From CAIVSN01 sp043778375 (GTDB lineage: Bacteria; Patescibacteriota; Gracilibacteria; BD1-5; UBA2023), in assembly GCA_043778375.1 (NCBI GenBank), contig JAYWGH010000012.1:1-36863 (forward strand): a stretch of 36,863 nt of DNA, read 5' to 3'. Made by a program: the position numbers and the translations under genes. Each line of letters begins with the position of its first letter. The first letter of the stretch is position 1. Under the pieces are notes generated by a model. That model saw nothing but the letters and a program-made list of their open reading frames with translations, made no database searches and was not told the DNA's origin. Of this stretch, positions 9,539 to 18,452 are shown piece by piece.

Positions 9539-10174
9539 CTAGAAATTAAAAACATCCACCACCTTCCCACTAATATCTATTGAGTCCGTCTCAGTGAGGA
9601 CTATAGGCATATGCTCACTATCTCGAGAGTCAGGAAGGAGATATATATCAGAGCCCTCATGCTTCACACGCTTGACGGTAGCCGCCCCATTGACGATACA
9701 GAGGTAAGCAGCAAATGGATTATCCACACACTTTATACTCGAGTCAATCAGGACAAATGCACCATCAGAGAGATACTTCCCACGGATACTAAAATTATTC
9801 ATCGAAGTCCCCTGGAGCTTCACACAAAAGTATTTTTTTACATCGCCTGAAAGGGCAGTGGGTGATATGAGGAGCTTCCCCTGATCGGACTCGTCAGCAT
9901 AAACGAGTGGTCGACCAGCATTCGCAAACCCGAGTATCGGTACCGGGATCGCTATCTGCGAAGCGATAATACGATCCCCGAGGCGAATAGAGCGATATCC
10001 TCTCCCTCGCGATATAAACCCCTTTTGCTCGAGATAGTCGAGGAACTGCACGACTGAGTGCTTGCTCCGCAGGCCTACAAGTCCTTGGAGCTCATCGAGA
10101 GTCGGAGACTCGCCATGAGACTCGATATAGTCCTTTACAGTGTCAAATACTTTTTGTTGTTTTGGAGTGAGCAT
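9539..10174 (-). CDS. lexA: LexA-type SOS repressor
   Basis: DNA-binding repressor that cleaves itself when RecA is activated by DNA damage; 211 aa. The N-terminal winged-helix domain (1-65: LTPKQQKVFDTVKDYI, SPTLDELQGLVGLRS, GRGYRSIRL) matches LexA. The cleavage bond Ala86-Gly87 lies in GFANAGRPL, and the S24 peptidase domain has Ser124 (GTSM) and Lys168 (ATVKRV) as the catalytic dyad. So repressor and protease functions look intact. It has no TGA codon. The start ATG at 10172-10174 lies inside a dyad that also covers the promoter, suggesting autoregulation. It probably leads lexA-ndk-rluD. Confidence 0.93.
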   Translation of the reverse strand: MLTPKQQKVFDTVKDYIESHGESPTLDELQGLVGLRSKHSVVQFLDYLEQKGFISRGRGYRSIRLGDRIIASQIAIPVPILGFANAGRPLVYADESDQGKLLISPTALSGDVKKYFCVKLQGTSMNNFSIRGKYLSDGAFVLIDSSIKCVDNPFAAYLCIVNGAATVKRVKHEGSDIYLLPDSRDSEHMPIVLTETDSIDISGKVVDVFNF

Positions 10175-10204
10175 ATATACAGAGTTATGTACAGAGTATA
10201 TATG
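10172..10204. promoter_or_regulatory. putative LexA operator over the lexA start
   Basis: A perfect 9-bp inverted repeat, CATATATAC (10172-10180) and GTATATATG (10196-10204), flanks 15 bases. Inside it is a 12-base-period direct repeat (tatACAGAGT at 10176-10185, tgtACAGAGT at 10188-10197). It covers the -10 and the start codon. It resembles neither the exact E. coli nor the B. subtilis SOS box, though CTGTATATAT is like an E. coli half-box. Confidence 0.55.
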
Positions 10205-10222
10205 TAATAGGGGGCGTGTAAA
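10195..10222 (-). promoter_or_regulatory. sigma70-like promoter of lexA
   Basis: On the minus strand TTTACA (10217-10222), 16 bases, then TATACT (10195-10200). The predicted transcript starts about 14 bases before the ATG, leaving little room for a Shine-Dalgarno site; none is seen. Confidence 0.55.
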
Positions 10223-10233
10223 GGGAAAATTTC

Positions 10234-11202
10234 CTACCTCAAGTACTTCCTCTTATTTGCGTTGTGCTCATCGAGCGTAAGACCATAGTAGATCTGCCCA
10301 TCTGGCGCATGGAGATAGTAGAGCGCCTGAGTTTTCTCAGGGCTCATAGTAGCGATCCAGGTCTGCCTGCTCACACTTGCGATCGGTGTAGGTGGAAGAC
10401 CTGCAAACTTGCGGGTATTGTATAGGCTCGTACTCGTGAGTCACTCTACGATACTCTTGGGGGTACAGGTCGACGACCCGAGCGCGAGAGCATAACAAAT
10501 AGTTGCGTCCGCTCCGAGTGACATACCAATCTCGAGCCTACGGGCGAGAACTCCTGCTACCTTTGACTTCTCAGCAGGGTCACGCTCCTCGCGCTCAACA
10601 ATCGATGCGAGCTTGAGAGTATTATACCAATCTTTACGGCCTGCAAGCTTGGAGTATATTTGTTTATCAAACTCTGCGAGGAGTACACCGAGAACTTCCT
10701 CGAGCTGCGCCCCCTGTCGCACCCGATAGGTATCAGGAAAGAGAAATCCCTCAAATGACTTTTTATCTGATAAAAATGGGTACTTGGTGATGAGCTTTGG
10801 GAACTCAGCAGGACGAGCACCCACGAGGTCTCAGGCGAGCATGACTCCAAGCTCAGCGAGATATGGATCAATATCATAAATGTTCCATCCCGGCAGGAGG
10901 GTAACAGTGAGATCGGTATGGAGTGGCTTTGCGAGAGAGTTCGCAAGTACTCATCTCAGGGTTACACCCTTCTCTACCGCAAAGGTCCCCGCCTTTGGCA
11001 CAAAGTCTGCAGCAAAAAGTCGACGATACAGAGATACTCGCGTATCTCCAGCGTCTACTCAGAGAATACGCACCACACTCGAAAAACTTGCACCAGTTGG
11101 TATTACAATGGGTCAAGACTTCGTAATAGTGCCCCCGAGGCTCCACACATAAGCAGCTCAGAGGATGAGTGCACCTAGTACGAAGAGGATGAATTTTTTC
11201 AC
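10234..11202 (-). CDS. mltG: endolytic murein transglycosylase MltG (YceG-like)
   Basis: Membrane-anchored lytic transglycosylase that cuts nascent peptidoglycan glycan strands; 322 aa. An N-terminal membrane anchor (KKFILFVLGALILGAAYVW, about residues 2-20) precedes the YceG domain with FEGFLFPDTYRV, LASIVEREERDP (catalytic Glu) and the C-terminal YYGLTLDEHN. TGA codons at 11158, 11113, 11059, 10951, 10831 and 10441 are read as Gly, one of them inside the membrane anchor. The start is a GTG at 11200-11202, 3 bases after the TAA of the upstream gene. It is the last gene of gltX-zinc ribbon-coiled coil-mltG. Confidence 0.93.
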
Positions 11203-11205
11203 GAT

Positions 11206-11658
11206 TTATCTAGAAGCGCCAGTACTCGTAGCTCCAGTTGCACTCACTGACCCCGAGAGACTCACTGACCCTGAGAGTGACGCCCCAGTGAGAGTTGTGA
11301 GAGCACCTAAATTTTCTTTGACCGCTGATGCCGCCCGAGAGAGATCCTCTACACTTTTGACCACTGCCTGGGTTTGATCTACTTTTTGTTCGATAGTCGA
11401 GCGAGTTGTCTCTACCACTGATCGTGCACTATCGATCGTAGTCTTTGCATTATCAAGAAGACCACCAGTATTATTTTTGAGATCAATAAGGGTATTAGAG
11501 ATATTGTCTGCCTGGCCCTTGAGTGATCGTATTTGCTCATTGAAGCCTGGCACACCAATGAGACTTGCTACTTCATCAGCTTCTTTTGGAGCAAAAAATA
11601 CTGCGAGGACATAGAGTCCTGCAACTAGGAGAAGAGCCGAGAATATTTTAGAAATCAT
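11206..11658 (-). CDS. membrane-anchored coiled-coil protein, 150 aa
   Basis: No named family. An N-terminal membrane segment (ISKIFSALLLVAGLYVLAVFFAP, about 2-24) is followed by a long helical, heptad-rich stretch (about 45-120, with repeated NTLIDL, TTIDSA, SVVETT-like units). The tail is low-complexity Gly/Ser/Thr/Ala (LSGSVSLSGSVSATGATSTG). The overall form recalls YtxH-type envelope proteins, but I do not claim membership. I chose the ATG at 11656-11658 because it starts directly before the membrane segment; it overlaps the upstream gene by 11 bases, so translation is probably coupled. The position directly before mltG suggests an envelope role. No TGA codon. Confidence 0.8.
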   Translation of the reverse strand: MISKIFSALLLVAGLYVLAVFFAPKEADEVASLIGVPGFNEQIRSLKGQADNISNTLIDLKNNTGGLLDNAKTTIDSARSVVETTRSTIEQKVDQTQAVVKSVEDLSRAASAVKENLGALTTLTGASLSGSVSLSGSVSATGATSTGASR

Positions 11659-12085
11659 TGGTGAAAAGGTCTTGTGCAGATACAGCGCCACCCTTGAGTT
11701 TTGTATGGAGTGCGACGATATCATCGTCCTTGATAGCTTCTTTCTTTTTCGGATTTGCAAGTGTTTCTATAGCTTCAGCCATTACCGTATCAACACTCAT
11801 CATGTGAGAGAGGATTCCATTTGAGAGTTCAATATTCATTGAGCTTATATTTTGTCCTGTATGCCCGAGTGCTTTCTGGAGATCTTCGCTATTTTTGAGG
11901 AGATTGATCTCAGCCTTGATGGTACACTCATCATGGCAGTGTGGGCAGTGCGTAGAGAGCGCAACCTCATGATCAGTCGCTCCAACTACCGTCACATCCC
12001 GCTCACTGATGTGATTATTACAGTTGCGACAAGCAAAGTGTGCGATCGTCGTATCTACAATACTTTTGAGGATGAGGTAGTTCAT
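11648..12085 (-). CDS. zinc-ribbon-like hypothetical protein, 145 aa
   Basis: Family not recognised. Two Cys pairs, CRNC at about 19-22 and CPHC at about 47-50, are spaced as in a zinc ribbon with a beta-hairpin between. The rest is helical and charged. The C-terminal part (ANPKKKEAIKDDDIVALHTKLKGG) is hydrophilic. There is no signal peptide, so it is probably cytoplasmic. It starts 32 bases after the gltX stop and overlaps the membrane coiled-coil gene, placing it in one unit with both. It could be a small regulator or RNA-binding protein; nothing in the sequence decides this. Confidence 0.8.
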   Translation of the reverse strand: MNYLILKSIVDTTIAHFACRNCNNHISERDVTVVGATDHEVALSTHCPHCHDECTIKAEINLLKNSEDLQKALGHTGQNISSMNIELSNGILSHMMSVDTVMAEAIETLANPKKKEAIKDDDIVALHTKLKGGAVSAQDLFTNDF

Positions 12086-12117
12086 GAAATAGATTTACAA
12101 TAGGTATTGTACGAGAT

Positions 12118-13590
12118 TTATGCTATTTTCTCAAGTAAAGCGCGCACTCTTTGGATTGACAATTTTGGACCAAGAATCGCGAGACATTCAAAAGCTCCTG
12201 GAGAGAACTCCTCTCCCGAGAGCGCGATTCTTAGTGGCCAGAGGATCTGCCCATTTTTGTGACCTGCAGCAGCGATCCCAGAGATCATATACACCTTAAT
12301 CGCTTCGCTGTCTGCGTCATTTGGCAAACTCTCTAAGAGTGAGAGTCCAAAACTGAGGAACTCCTTAGCTTGAGTAAGTGACTCGATCTTCATCTTCGCG
12401 TTTACAAGAAGCTCTGGCTGCTGTCTTGCCTCACCATAGAAGAATGTTGTAAGCTCAGGATAATCCGAGAGTCTCTTGAGTCGTGTTTGAAGCTCTCGTA
12501 CGATCGCAAGATTACGGATCTGGCCTGCTGGCTCAAAGGTGCTTGTATAAAAGTCCTGCTGATACCGAACGAGATACTTGGTAAGTCGATCTAAGAGATC
12601 TTGAGCTGGGAGTGCGGTGATATACTGCGCGTTCATCCAGTCGAGCTTTACTGGGTCGAGGATAGCTCCTGACTTTCACATGTTTGTGATCTCAAAAGCG
12701 CTCACGAGCTCCTCAAGAGAGAATATTTCTTGGGTAATTTTTGGATTCCAGCCGAGAAATGCAACAAAGTTGAGGATCGCCTCGGGGAGATAGCCTTTTT
12801 CGAGATAGAGCTCGACTGCAGTGTCTCCTGTTCGTTTGGAGAGCTTTTTACCATCTGCCCCCATGATGTTTGGCATATGGGCGTACTCGGGGAGAGTGAC
12901 CCCGAGAGCTCTCGCTGTGAGAATCTGCTTTGGAATCGAGCTAATCCACTCCTCGCCTCGCATCACATGTGTCACCCCCATGAGATAATCATCGATCACG
13001 ATCGCACCATGGTAGGTTGGGAATCCATCCGTCTTCTGGAGTACTTGATCCTCTACCTCGGTCGTATTAAACTCGATCTTCCCTCGTATCATATCCTGCA
13101 TCTCGATTTTTTCCGCCTTTGGCACTCGTAGTCGTATAATATATGGCTCACCTGCGTCTACTCTCGCCTTTGACTCCTCGTATGGCAGATCACGACAATG
13201 ACCGTCGTATTTGAGTGGAAGTTTTAAACCCTCCTGCTCGGCGCGCAGAGTATCGAGCCGCTCTGAGCTACAAAAACAGTAGTACGCACTCCCCTTCGTA
13301 ACCATTTCATGGAGGTATTTGCTATATATATCAAGCCTTTCAGACTGCTTGTATGGCCCATTTCCGAGATCATGACTCGGCCCCTCATCAGGCGTGAGCC
13401 CAAACTCATCGAGTATAGTCAGGAGATTTTCAAGTGCTCAGGGCACAAAGCGACTCTGATCTGTATCCTCTACTCGGAGCATAAAAATACCCTGGTGCTT
13501 GCGTGCCCAGAGGTAGCAATAAAGTGCAGTACGCAATCCTCATATGTGGAGGTATCCGGTCGGTGACGGAGCAAATCGTGTTTTAATCAT
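12118..13590 (-). CDS. gltX: glutamate-tRNA ligase
   Basis: Class I synthetase that charges tRNA-Glu and, in lineages lacking GlnRS, often tRNA-Gln. 490 aa, usual length. The N-terminus MIKTRFAPSPTGYLHIGG carries the HIGH-equivalent motif HIGG at residues 15-18. Its first glycine (residue 17) is encoded by TGA (13540-13542), the clearest single proof of UGA-Gly here. Another TGA codes the Gly of the conserved NM-G-KSGAILDP segment. KLSKR is at 249-253. Cys105, Cys107 and Cys132 resemble the CxC zinc site of some GluRS. It probably shares a transcript with the next three minus genes. Confidence 0.97.
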
Positions 13591-13637
13591 GCGGGGAGTA
13601 TAGATAAAACTCTCACAAAATAAAGACGTTTAGCTCG

Positions 13638-15425
13638 CTAAAACCTGAGCTCAAAAACTTTCCCTCGACTATAAATAGTTTTTTTATCGAGTGAGACGAT
13701 TGCTGGAAATATCACATCACAAGATCGAGCATCAGCGGTAAATGCGAGATCTATCGCACACGGACAACTCGAGCAAGTAGCTCGTCCGTAGAGAGCTCAA
13801 ACATCTTTTGCATACCCAAGTCTACATGAGCCACCTACTCCTGGGAGAGTGAGAGTAGAATTCAGACTTCCAAGGCTCGAGATAACTGACCTTGTCGCTG
13901 TATTTGTAGGTGGAATATAGACCGTTACGTTCGGACAGCCCTTATTGTCTTTGAGTCCAAACACAGCCGGGCAGAGATCATCTCGGTTGAGCACTCCATC
14001 TCCATCAAGATCAGCGTTCTCGTCAAATACTAGTACAACTGAGGCAATAGAAGTTGCTCACTTTGAATCTCTTACCGTCAGGGTCACAGGCCTCACTCCC
14101 CCTGTCTCATAGAGGTGGCTTGGATTTGGATCAGTACTAAAAGATCCATCCGCAAAGTCCCATCGGTAGGTATACGGCCCTGTTCCTCCGTTAATCTGAC
14201 TACTAAGGTTTACTGTAGAGGGCGCAGTCGTGGAGAGTACATTCGCACGGATTTGTACTGAGAGTCCCTGAAGTGATCCGGTAGGCACAGGTGTACCATC
14301 ACGTACTTCAACTGAGGCAAGAGAGGTACTTGTTACTCAGGTCGCCGGGTCTCGTACCGTAAGTCTCACGAGCCATGTTCCATTCCCAGAGAGTGCAAAA
14401 TTAGATAGACATGCTCCCGTACCCGAAAGTCTCGTCCCATCCTGCGCTCTTGCAAACTCCCATGAGTAGATATATGGACCCCCTATTGTCTCCGTACGCC
14501 CAAAAAAAGTATAACTCGCAGCACTCGCGGAAGTGAAGTTACTTACAGGAGTACTTGTACTACAGCTTGCTCACGCATCGAGTATCCGTACTTCAGAGGT
14601 GAGACTTGATGGAGATTGATTATTTGGAGGATTCGATCCCGTATTTGGACTTGTAGGAGTTTGAGTGTTTGAGGAAGGTTGAGAAGAATTTGTAGTAGAG
14701 GAAGGAGAATTTGAATTTTGCCCGTCTGCCGATCGTAAGCTACACATATTTATCCGAAATATTTTTGCTGCCATCTGCACGAACTCCCGCTTGGAGATAT
14801 TTTCATTTGGCCTGATTTTGCCATCACTCGGAAGTGTGATCATACCAGACTGTACAGCCTTTTGCGCATATCCATACCAACTATCAGTTGCATCCGCTAT
14901 AGTTAGCGTACGTGCAAAATTTGCTGTGTTCCGAGCATTATCCCATAGACCTGCTTGACGGAGTAATACCGCAGCTGCCTCAATGCGGGTAATTTTATTG
15001 TTCGCACAAAATGGAGTAGCAGTATACGACTCACCATTCTCACATTTTGAGCTCCCATCTGGTCCTATTACGTACCCCTCAACAATCCCCTGCTCTTTTG
15101 CGTAGGACACACAATAAAAATTGGGATTTGCCCTTGCAAAATCTACAAAGGGGAGTGAGTTATACTTAATAATATCATCAAAAGTCGGCGATAAGCACTT
15201 TTTACATCCGACTCAGACAACTATAGAAACAAAGTCATCACGATTGATGAGGCTCGTAGGATTAAATCTCTTATTTGGTGAATCAGGGATTACTCCACGC
15301 TCATAGAGTGATACAAGATCTCCATAGTAGTCATCGCTCGGACTCACATCAGTAAATGGGAGATCAGCCGCAAACGCAGGTATACTCACAAAAAATACGA
15401 GGAGGGCGAGGAAAACTCGTTTCAT
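13638..15425 (-). CDS. secreted SLH-domain protein with PKD-like domains and calcium repeat
   Basis: Large cell-surface protein, 595 aa, apparently split into many ORFs unless TGA is read as Gly (15213, 14571, 14058 and 13797 among others). Order: signal peptide (1-19, ending AFA); SLH-like repeats at about 20-70, 85-160 and 165-225 (FTDVSPSDDYYGDLVSLYERGVI; WYGYAQKAVQSGMI); a Ser/Thr/Asn/Pro linker at about 235-280; two PKD-like beta domains at about 290-375 and 385-460 (YIYSWEFA, YTYRWDFADG, both with LTVRD); then a thrombospondin type 3-like Ca site DLDGDGVLNRDD at about 470-485. The C-terminal region is Cys-rich (CSSCPC). SLH domains usually tether proteins to cell-wall glycan; the rest would face outward. 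A structural or adhesive role is inference. Confidence 0.88.
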
Positions 15426-15490
15426 GCAGAGAGTATAGTGGAAAAATCAACTAAAGGCAAACCCTTGGAAGATTACTAAAGATTGAAGGT

Positions 15491-16903
15491 TTAATTCTTT
15501 CAAAGCCGATACTCCACAACCGCCCCAAAATCGAGCTCCTCTGGTCCCGCGATCAAGTCTTCATACGAGATCTCATCATACTCATCGATCTCAGGCGCTT
15601 GGATCTCACGGCGGACTATCAGGGTGTCGTCCTCCATTTGCATCACATACCCGAGGAACTCTTGCCCCTGAGCTGCAAGAGCATTTGCAGCGTACACTTC
15701 ATCCAGGATTACACTGAGTTTTTTTAATCGCGCACGAGCTGTATCCTCGTCTACTTTCTGATCGAGCTTAGAGCTCGCAGCCATTGGCTCATCATGATAC
15801 TGGAATACTCCCACACTCTCAAACCGAGACTCTCGCGCAAATGCACAGAGCTCCTCAAAATCTGCCTCACTCTCCCCGGGGAATCCTACTATAAAGCTCG
15901 TGCGAATAAACGATCCGGGGGAATTGGACCGGATAAACTCCATGAGCCTCGCAATATGCGCCTGATCATAAAATCTCCCCATTCTCTTGAGCACATTCGC
16001 ACTATAGTGTTGAAATGGGATATCAAAATACGGGATAAACTTTGTGAGCTTGGTGAGTCGTTCGAGATGAGCAAAAGTGAGTGTATCAGGGTAAAGATAA
16101 AAAAGCCTGAATCTAAAATCCCCTGTTATCGCCTCAAGTCGCTCAAGCAGCTCAAAAAGTCGTGGCTCGCCATAGAGATCTGTCCCATAGCGAGTCGTAT
16201 CCTGACAGATGATCTCGATCTCACGAATCCCTGAGTTCACCATTACTGTCGCCTCTGCTACAATATCCTCGATCTCCCGAGAAGTCTGGCGACCTCGAAT
16301 CTTTGGGATGATACAAAATGTACAGTTATTATCACACCCCTCCGCGATCTTGAGGTACTCATATCCAAATGGTGCATGGATATACGCTCGCACTTCGTCT
16401 CCCTTCCAGATAAACGCCTTTTTACTGAGCTGAGATCCTCCAATAGACTCGAGGTACTCGCGGAGCTTCCCTTCTTTAAGACTTGCAAGTCCCCCTTCTT
16501 TAAGGCGCTTAAGAGCATGAGCATTAACTCGCCCCTTGACCTCTTCACCGAGGAGAAGGCGCTCGATCGCTGCATAGTCGGTAAATGGGAGGATTGCGTG
16601 CAAGTGCTTGAGGGAGGCGAGAAAAGCGTCATCCTTGACCGATACATAACATCCCATGAGGATGACTTTTTTACCGAGATCATCAAAATGCTTGAGGGTC
16701 TCTTCTGACTCCTCACGAGCCGACGAGAGAAATCCACAGGTATTTACGAGTACATACTCGACCTCGCTATCCTCAGGAGTATCAAAATACTGGATATCGA
16801 GCTTGTCCGCAAACTTAAGAATTTGCCCAACTGCAAACTCGAGGTCTACGAGATTTTTGGAACAACCGAGATTGACGGATGAAAAATGAAAAGATGGAGC
16901 CAT
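15491..16903 (-). CDS. rimO: ribosomal protein uS12 methylthiotransferase RimO
   Basis: Radical-SAM enzyme that adds a methylthio group to an Asp of ribosomal protein S12. 470 aa. The N-terminal UPF0004 domain has cysteines C14 (NLGCSKN), C56 (NTCG) and C85 (MGCY) for one Fe-S cluster. The radical-SAM cluster is C190-x3-C194-x2-C197 (EGCDNNCTFCIIPKIRG). A C-terminal TRAM-like beta region follows (GYVMQMEDDTLIVRRE). NLGCSKNLVDLE favours RimO over MiaB. The only TGA is the third codon from the end (15500-15502), so the protein ends GKN at TAA 15491, three residues beyond a standard-code reading. A short gap separates it from the SLH gene downstream. Confidence 0.95.
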
Positions 16904-16956
16904 GAAATTGTTTTGACTCTATATATCCGAAAAGGGGCAAAAGTCACGGGGAGATA

Positions 16957-16981
16957 CAAAAAATCTCCCGAAGAGGGAGAT
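16957..16981 (-). terminator. intrinsic terminator after the 140-aa secreted protein
   Basis: On the minus strand ATCTCCC and GGGAGAT (plus 16975-16981 and 16963-16969) form a 7-bp stem with a 5-base loop, followed at once by TTTTTTG. It lies 10 bases after the TAA at 16991 and separates this gene from rimO. Confidence 0.8.
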
Positions 16982-16990
16982 GGGTGAGAG

Positions 16991-17413
16991 TTATTTTTGT
17001 ATAGCTGGGGGCATATACTGAACTTTGATATTTGTGTAATTTATATTCGTTGGAATGGTGTTAACTCATCTATTTGGGAGAGATAAATCTTTAGTGAAAA
17101 ATTCTGAGTGTCAGCCTACTACTTTTGTACAACGCAAACGTACTTGATGACTCAGGCTATTAAGAGAAGGGGTGGTCTTTATGTTACAATTCATTTTATC
17201 ATAGCCTTTAAGCTCAAATGCCTGGCCAGAATTCTTACCTAGGAGATCGTTTGTGAGCTCACTGGATATGATATTTAGTACATGATCTCTAGCGCCAGGA
17301 GAACTCAAGCCGTTACTCATAAGAAGCCTACCTTCAGAGGGTATATCTTTTGCTCCTACTGAACCCGCTACCAAGCTCGCTGCGAGACCAAGACCGATAA
17401 TAGTATTATTCAT
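16991..17413 (-). CDS. secreted hypothetical protein, 140 aa
   Basis: No family recognised. It begins with a clear signal peptide (MNNTIIGLGLAASLVAGSVGA, cleavage near residue 21). A soluble domain follows with two cysteines (MNCNIK, RLRCTK) that could form a disulfide. TGA codons at 17111 and 17066 are read as Gly, carrying the frame to TAA at 16991; otherwise it would end at 100 aa. It has its own terminator, and 40 bases separate it from ddl upstream. Codon use is like its neighbours. Function unknown; likely periplasmic or extracellular. Confidence 0.75.
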
Positions 17414-17453
17414 AAAAAAAGTATGAGGAATCTATACATTTATACTTTGCAAA

Positions 17454-18452
17454 CTACATTAGTCAATATTTTTGTATCATTCCCCTCACCCACTCTCCCA
17501 AACTCGAGCCCGCAGCTGAGAGTTGCGCGGGGATAAAGCTCGTCTGCGTGAGCCCTGGTATAGTATTGATCTCAAGCGCAACCAGCTCACCACTCGCCAT
17601 GAGAATCATATCAGTGCGTGACATATCCTCCGCCCCCATGAGCTCATGTGTGCGTAGTGCGAGACGCTGAATAGACTCCGTCATCTCTAGATCAATGAGC
17701 GCTGGGGTAATCTCTCTGCACACTCCCGGTGTATACTTTGCCTCGTAGTCAAATAACTCCCCTTGGGTCAAGATAATCTCCGTCGGGGGCAAGGCTCGGA
17801 CTTGTCCATCCAAAAACACCACTCCACAGGTGAACTCGCGCCCTACGATACACTCCTGTAGGAGGATTTCACCGAACTCAGTGAGCCTATTTCTGAGCGC
17901 AGACTCGAGCTCAGCACGAGAGGTCACCTTTGTGAGTCATATACTTGAGCCCTCATGACGAGGCTTGAGGATCATAGGATATCCAAGTGCAGACTCCGCA
18001 TGAGTGCAAAGTTCAGAGATATTACTCGCCTGATCTACGAGGAGAGTCCTCGGAGTTCGTACACCATGGAGTCCGAGATATTTGCCCGCTTCGTACTTAT
18101 CATTTGCGAGTTTCATAACTTCTGCGGGTGAAAAAACACTCGCTATGCCCGCCGAGTCGAGAAGAGTTCGGAGAGTTCCATCTTCTCAAAATTCACCATG
18201 AATAATCCCAAATACGAGAGAATCCTGAATCCTTGGGATTAGCTCACTCCAGATATACCCAGTACCGAGCCCGTCCGTATAAGTCGTACCGTCCGTTTGA
18301 TATGAGGTCACTGAGTATCCACTCCCAACGAGCGAAAGCTCGAGAGCTACGGCTGATCTCAGAGATACTGCCCGCTCAGACCCTGGCCCACCAGTGATGA
18401 TGGTAATATTACTCAAAGCTCGAAGGTTTGAGGAGTGGGAAAAGTATGACAT
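17454..18452 (-). CDS. ddl: D-alanine-D-alanine ligase
   Basis: ATP-grasp enzyme joining two D-Ala for the peptidoglycan pentapeptide; cytoplasmic. 332 aa, usual length. Seen: TGGPGSERAVSLRSA at the N-terminus; HGEFGEDG; PRHEGSSIGL, the nucleotide loop; and VALEINTIPGLTQTS with the metal-binding Glu and Asn near the C-terminus. TGA encodes glycines of two of these motifs (18186-18188 in HGEF-G-EDG; 17934-17936 in SSI-G-L) and one near the end (17463). The ATG at 18450-18452 overlaps the lysS 3' end by 44 bases; a TTG at 18414-18416 is a less likely alternative start. Probably co-transcribed with lysS. Confidence 0.95.

Noticed and set aside
11659..11760. Upstream start for the coiled-coil membrane protein
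   Set aside because: The added 34 residues overlap the zinc-ribbon gene and would put a basic stretch before the membrane anchor; the ATG at 11658 is the better start.
13630..13643. Hairpin TTTAGC-GCTAAA over the SLH gene stop as a terminator
   Set aside because: The loop is only 2 bases and no clean T run follows.
15794..16234. A 146-aa plus-strand ORF inside rimO
   Set aside because: Shadow of the conserved rimO gene on the other strand.
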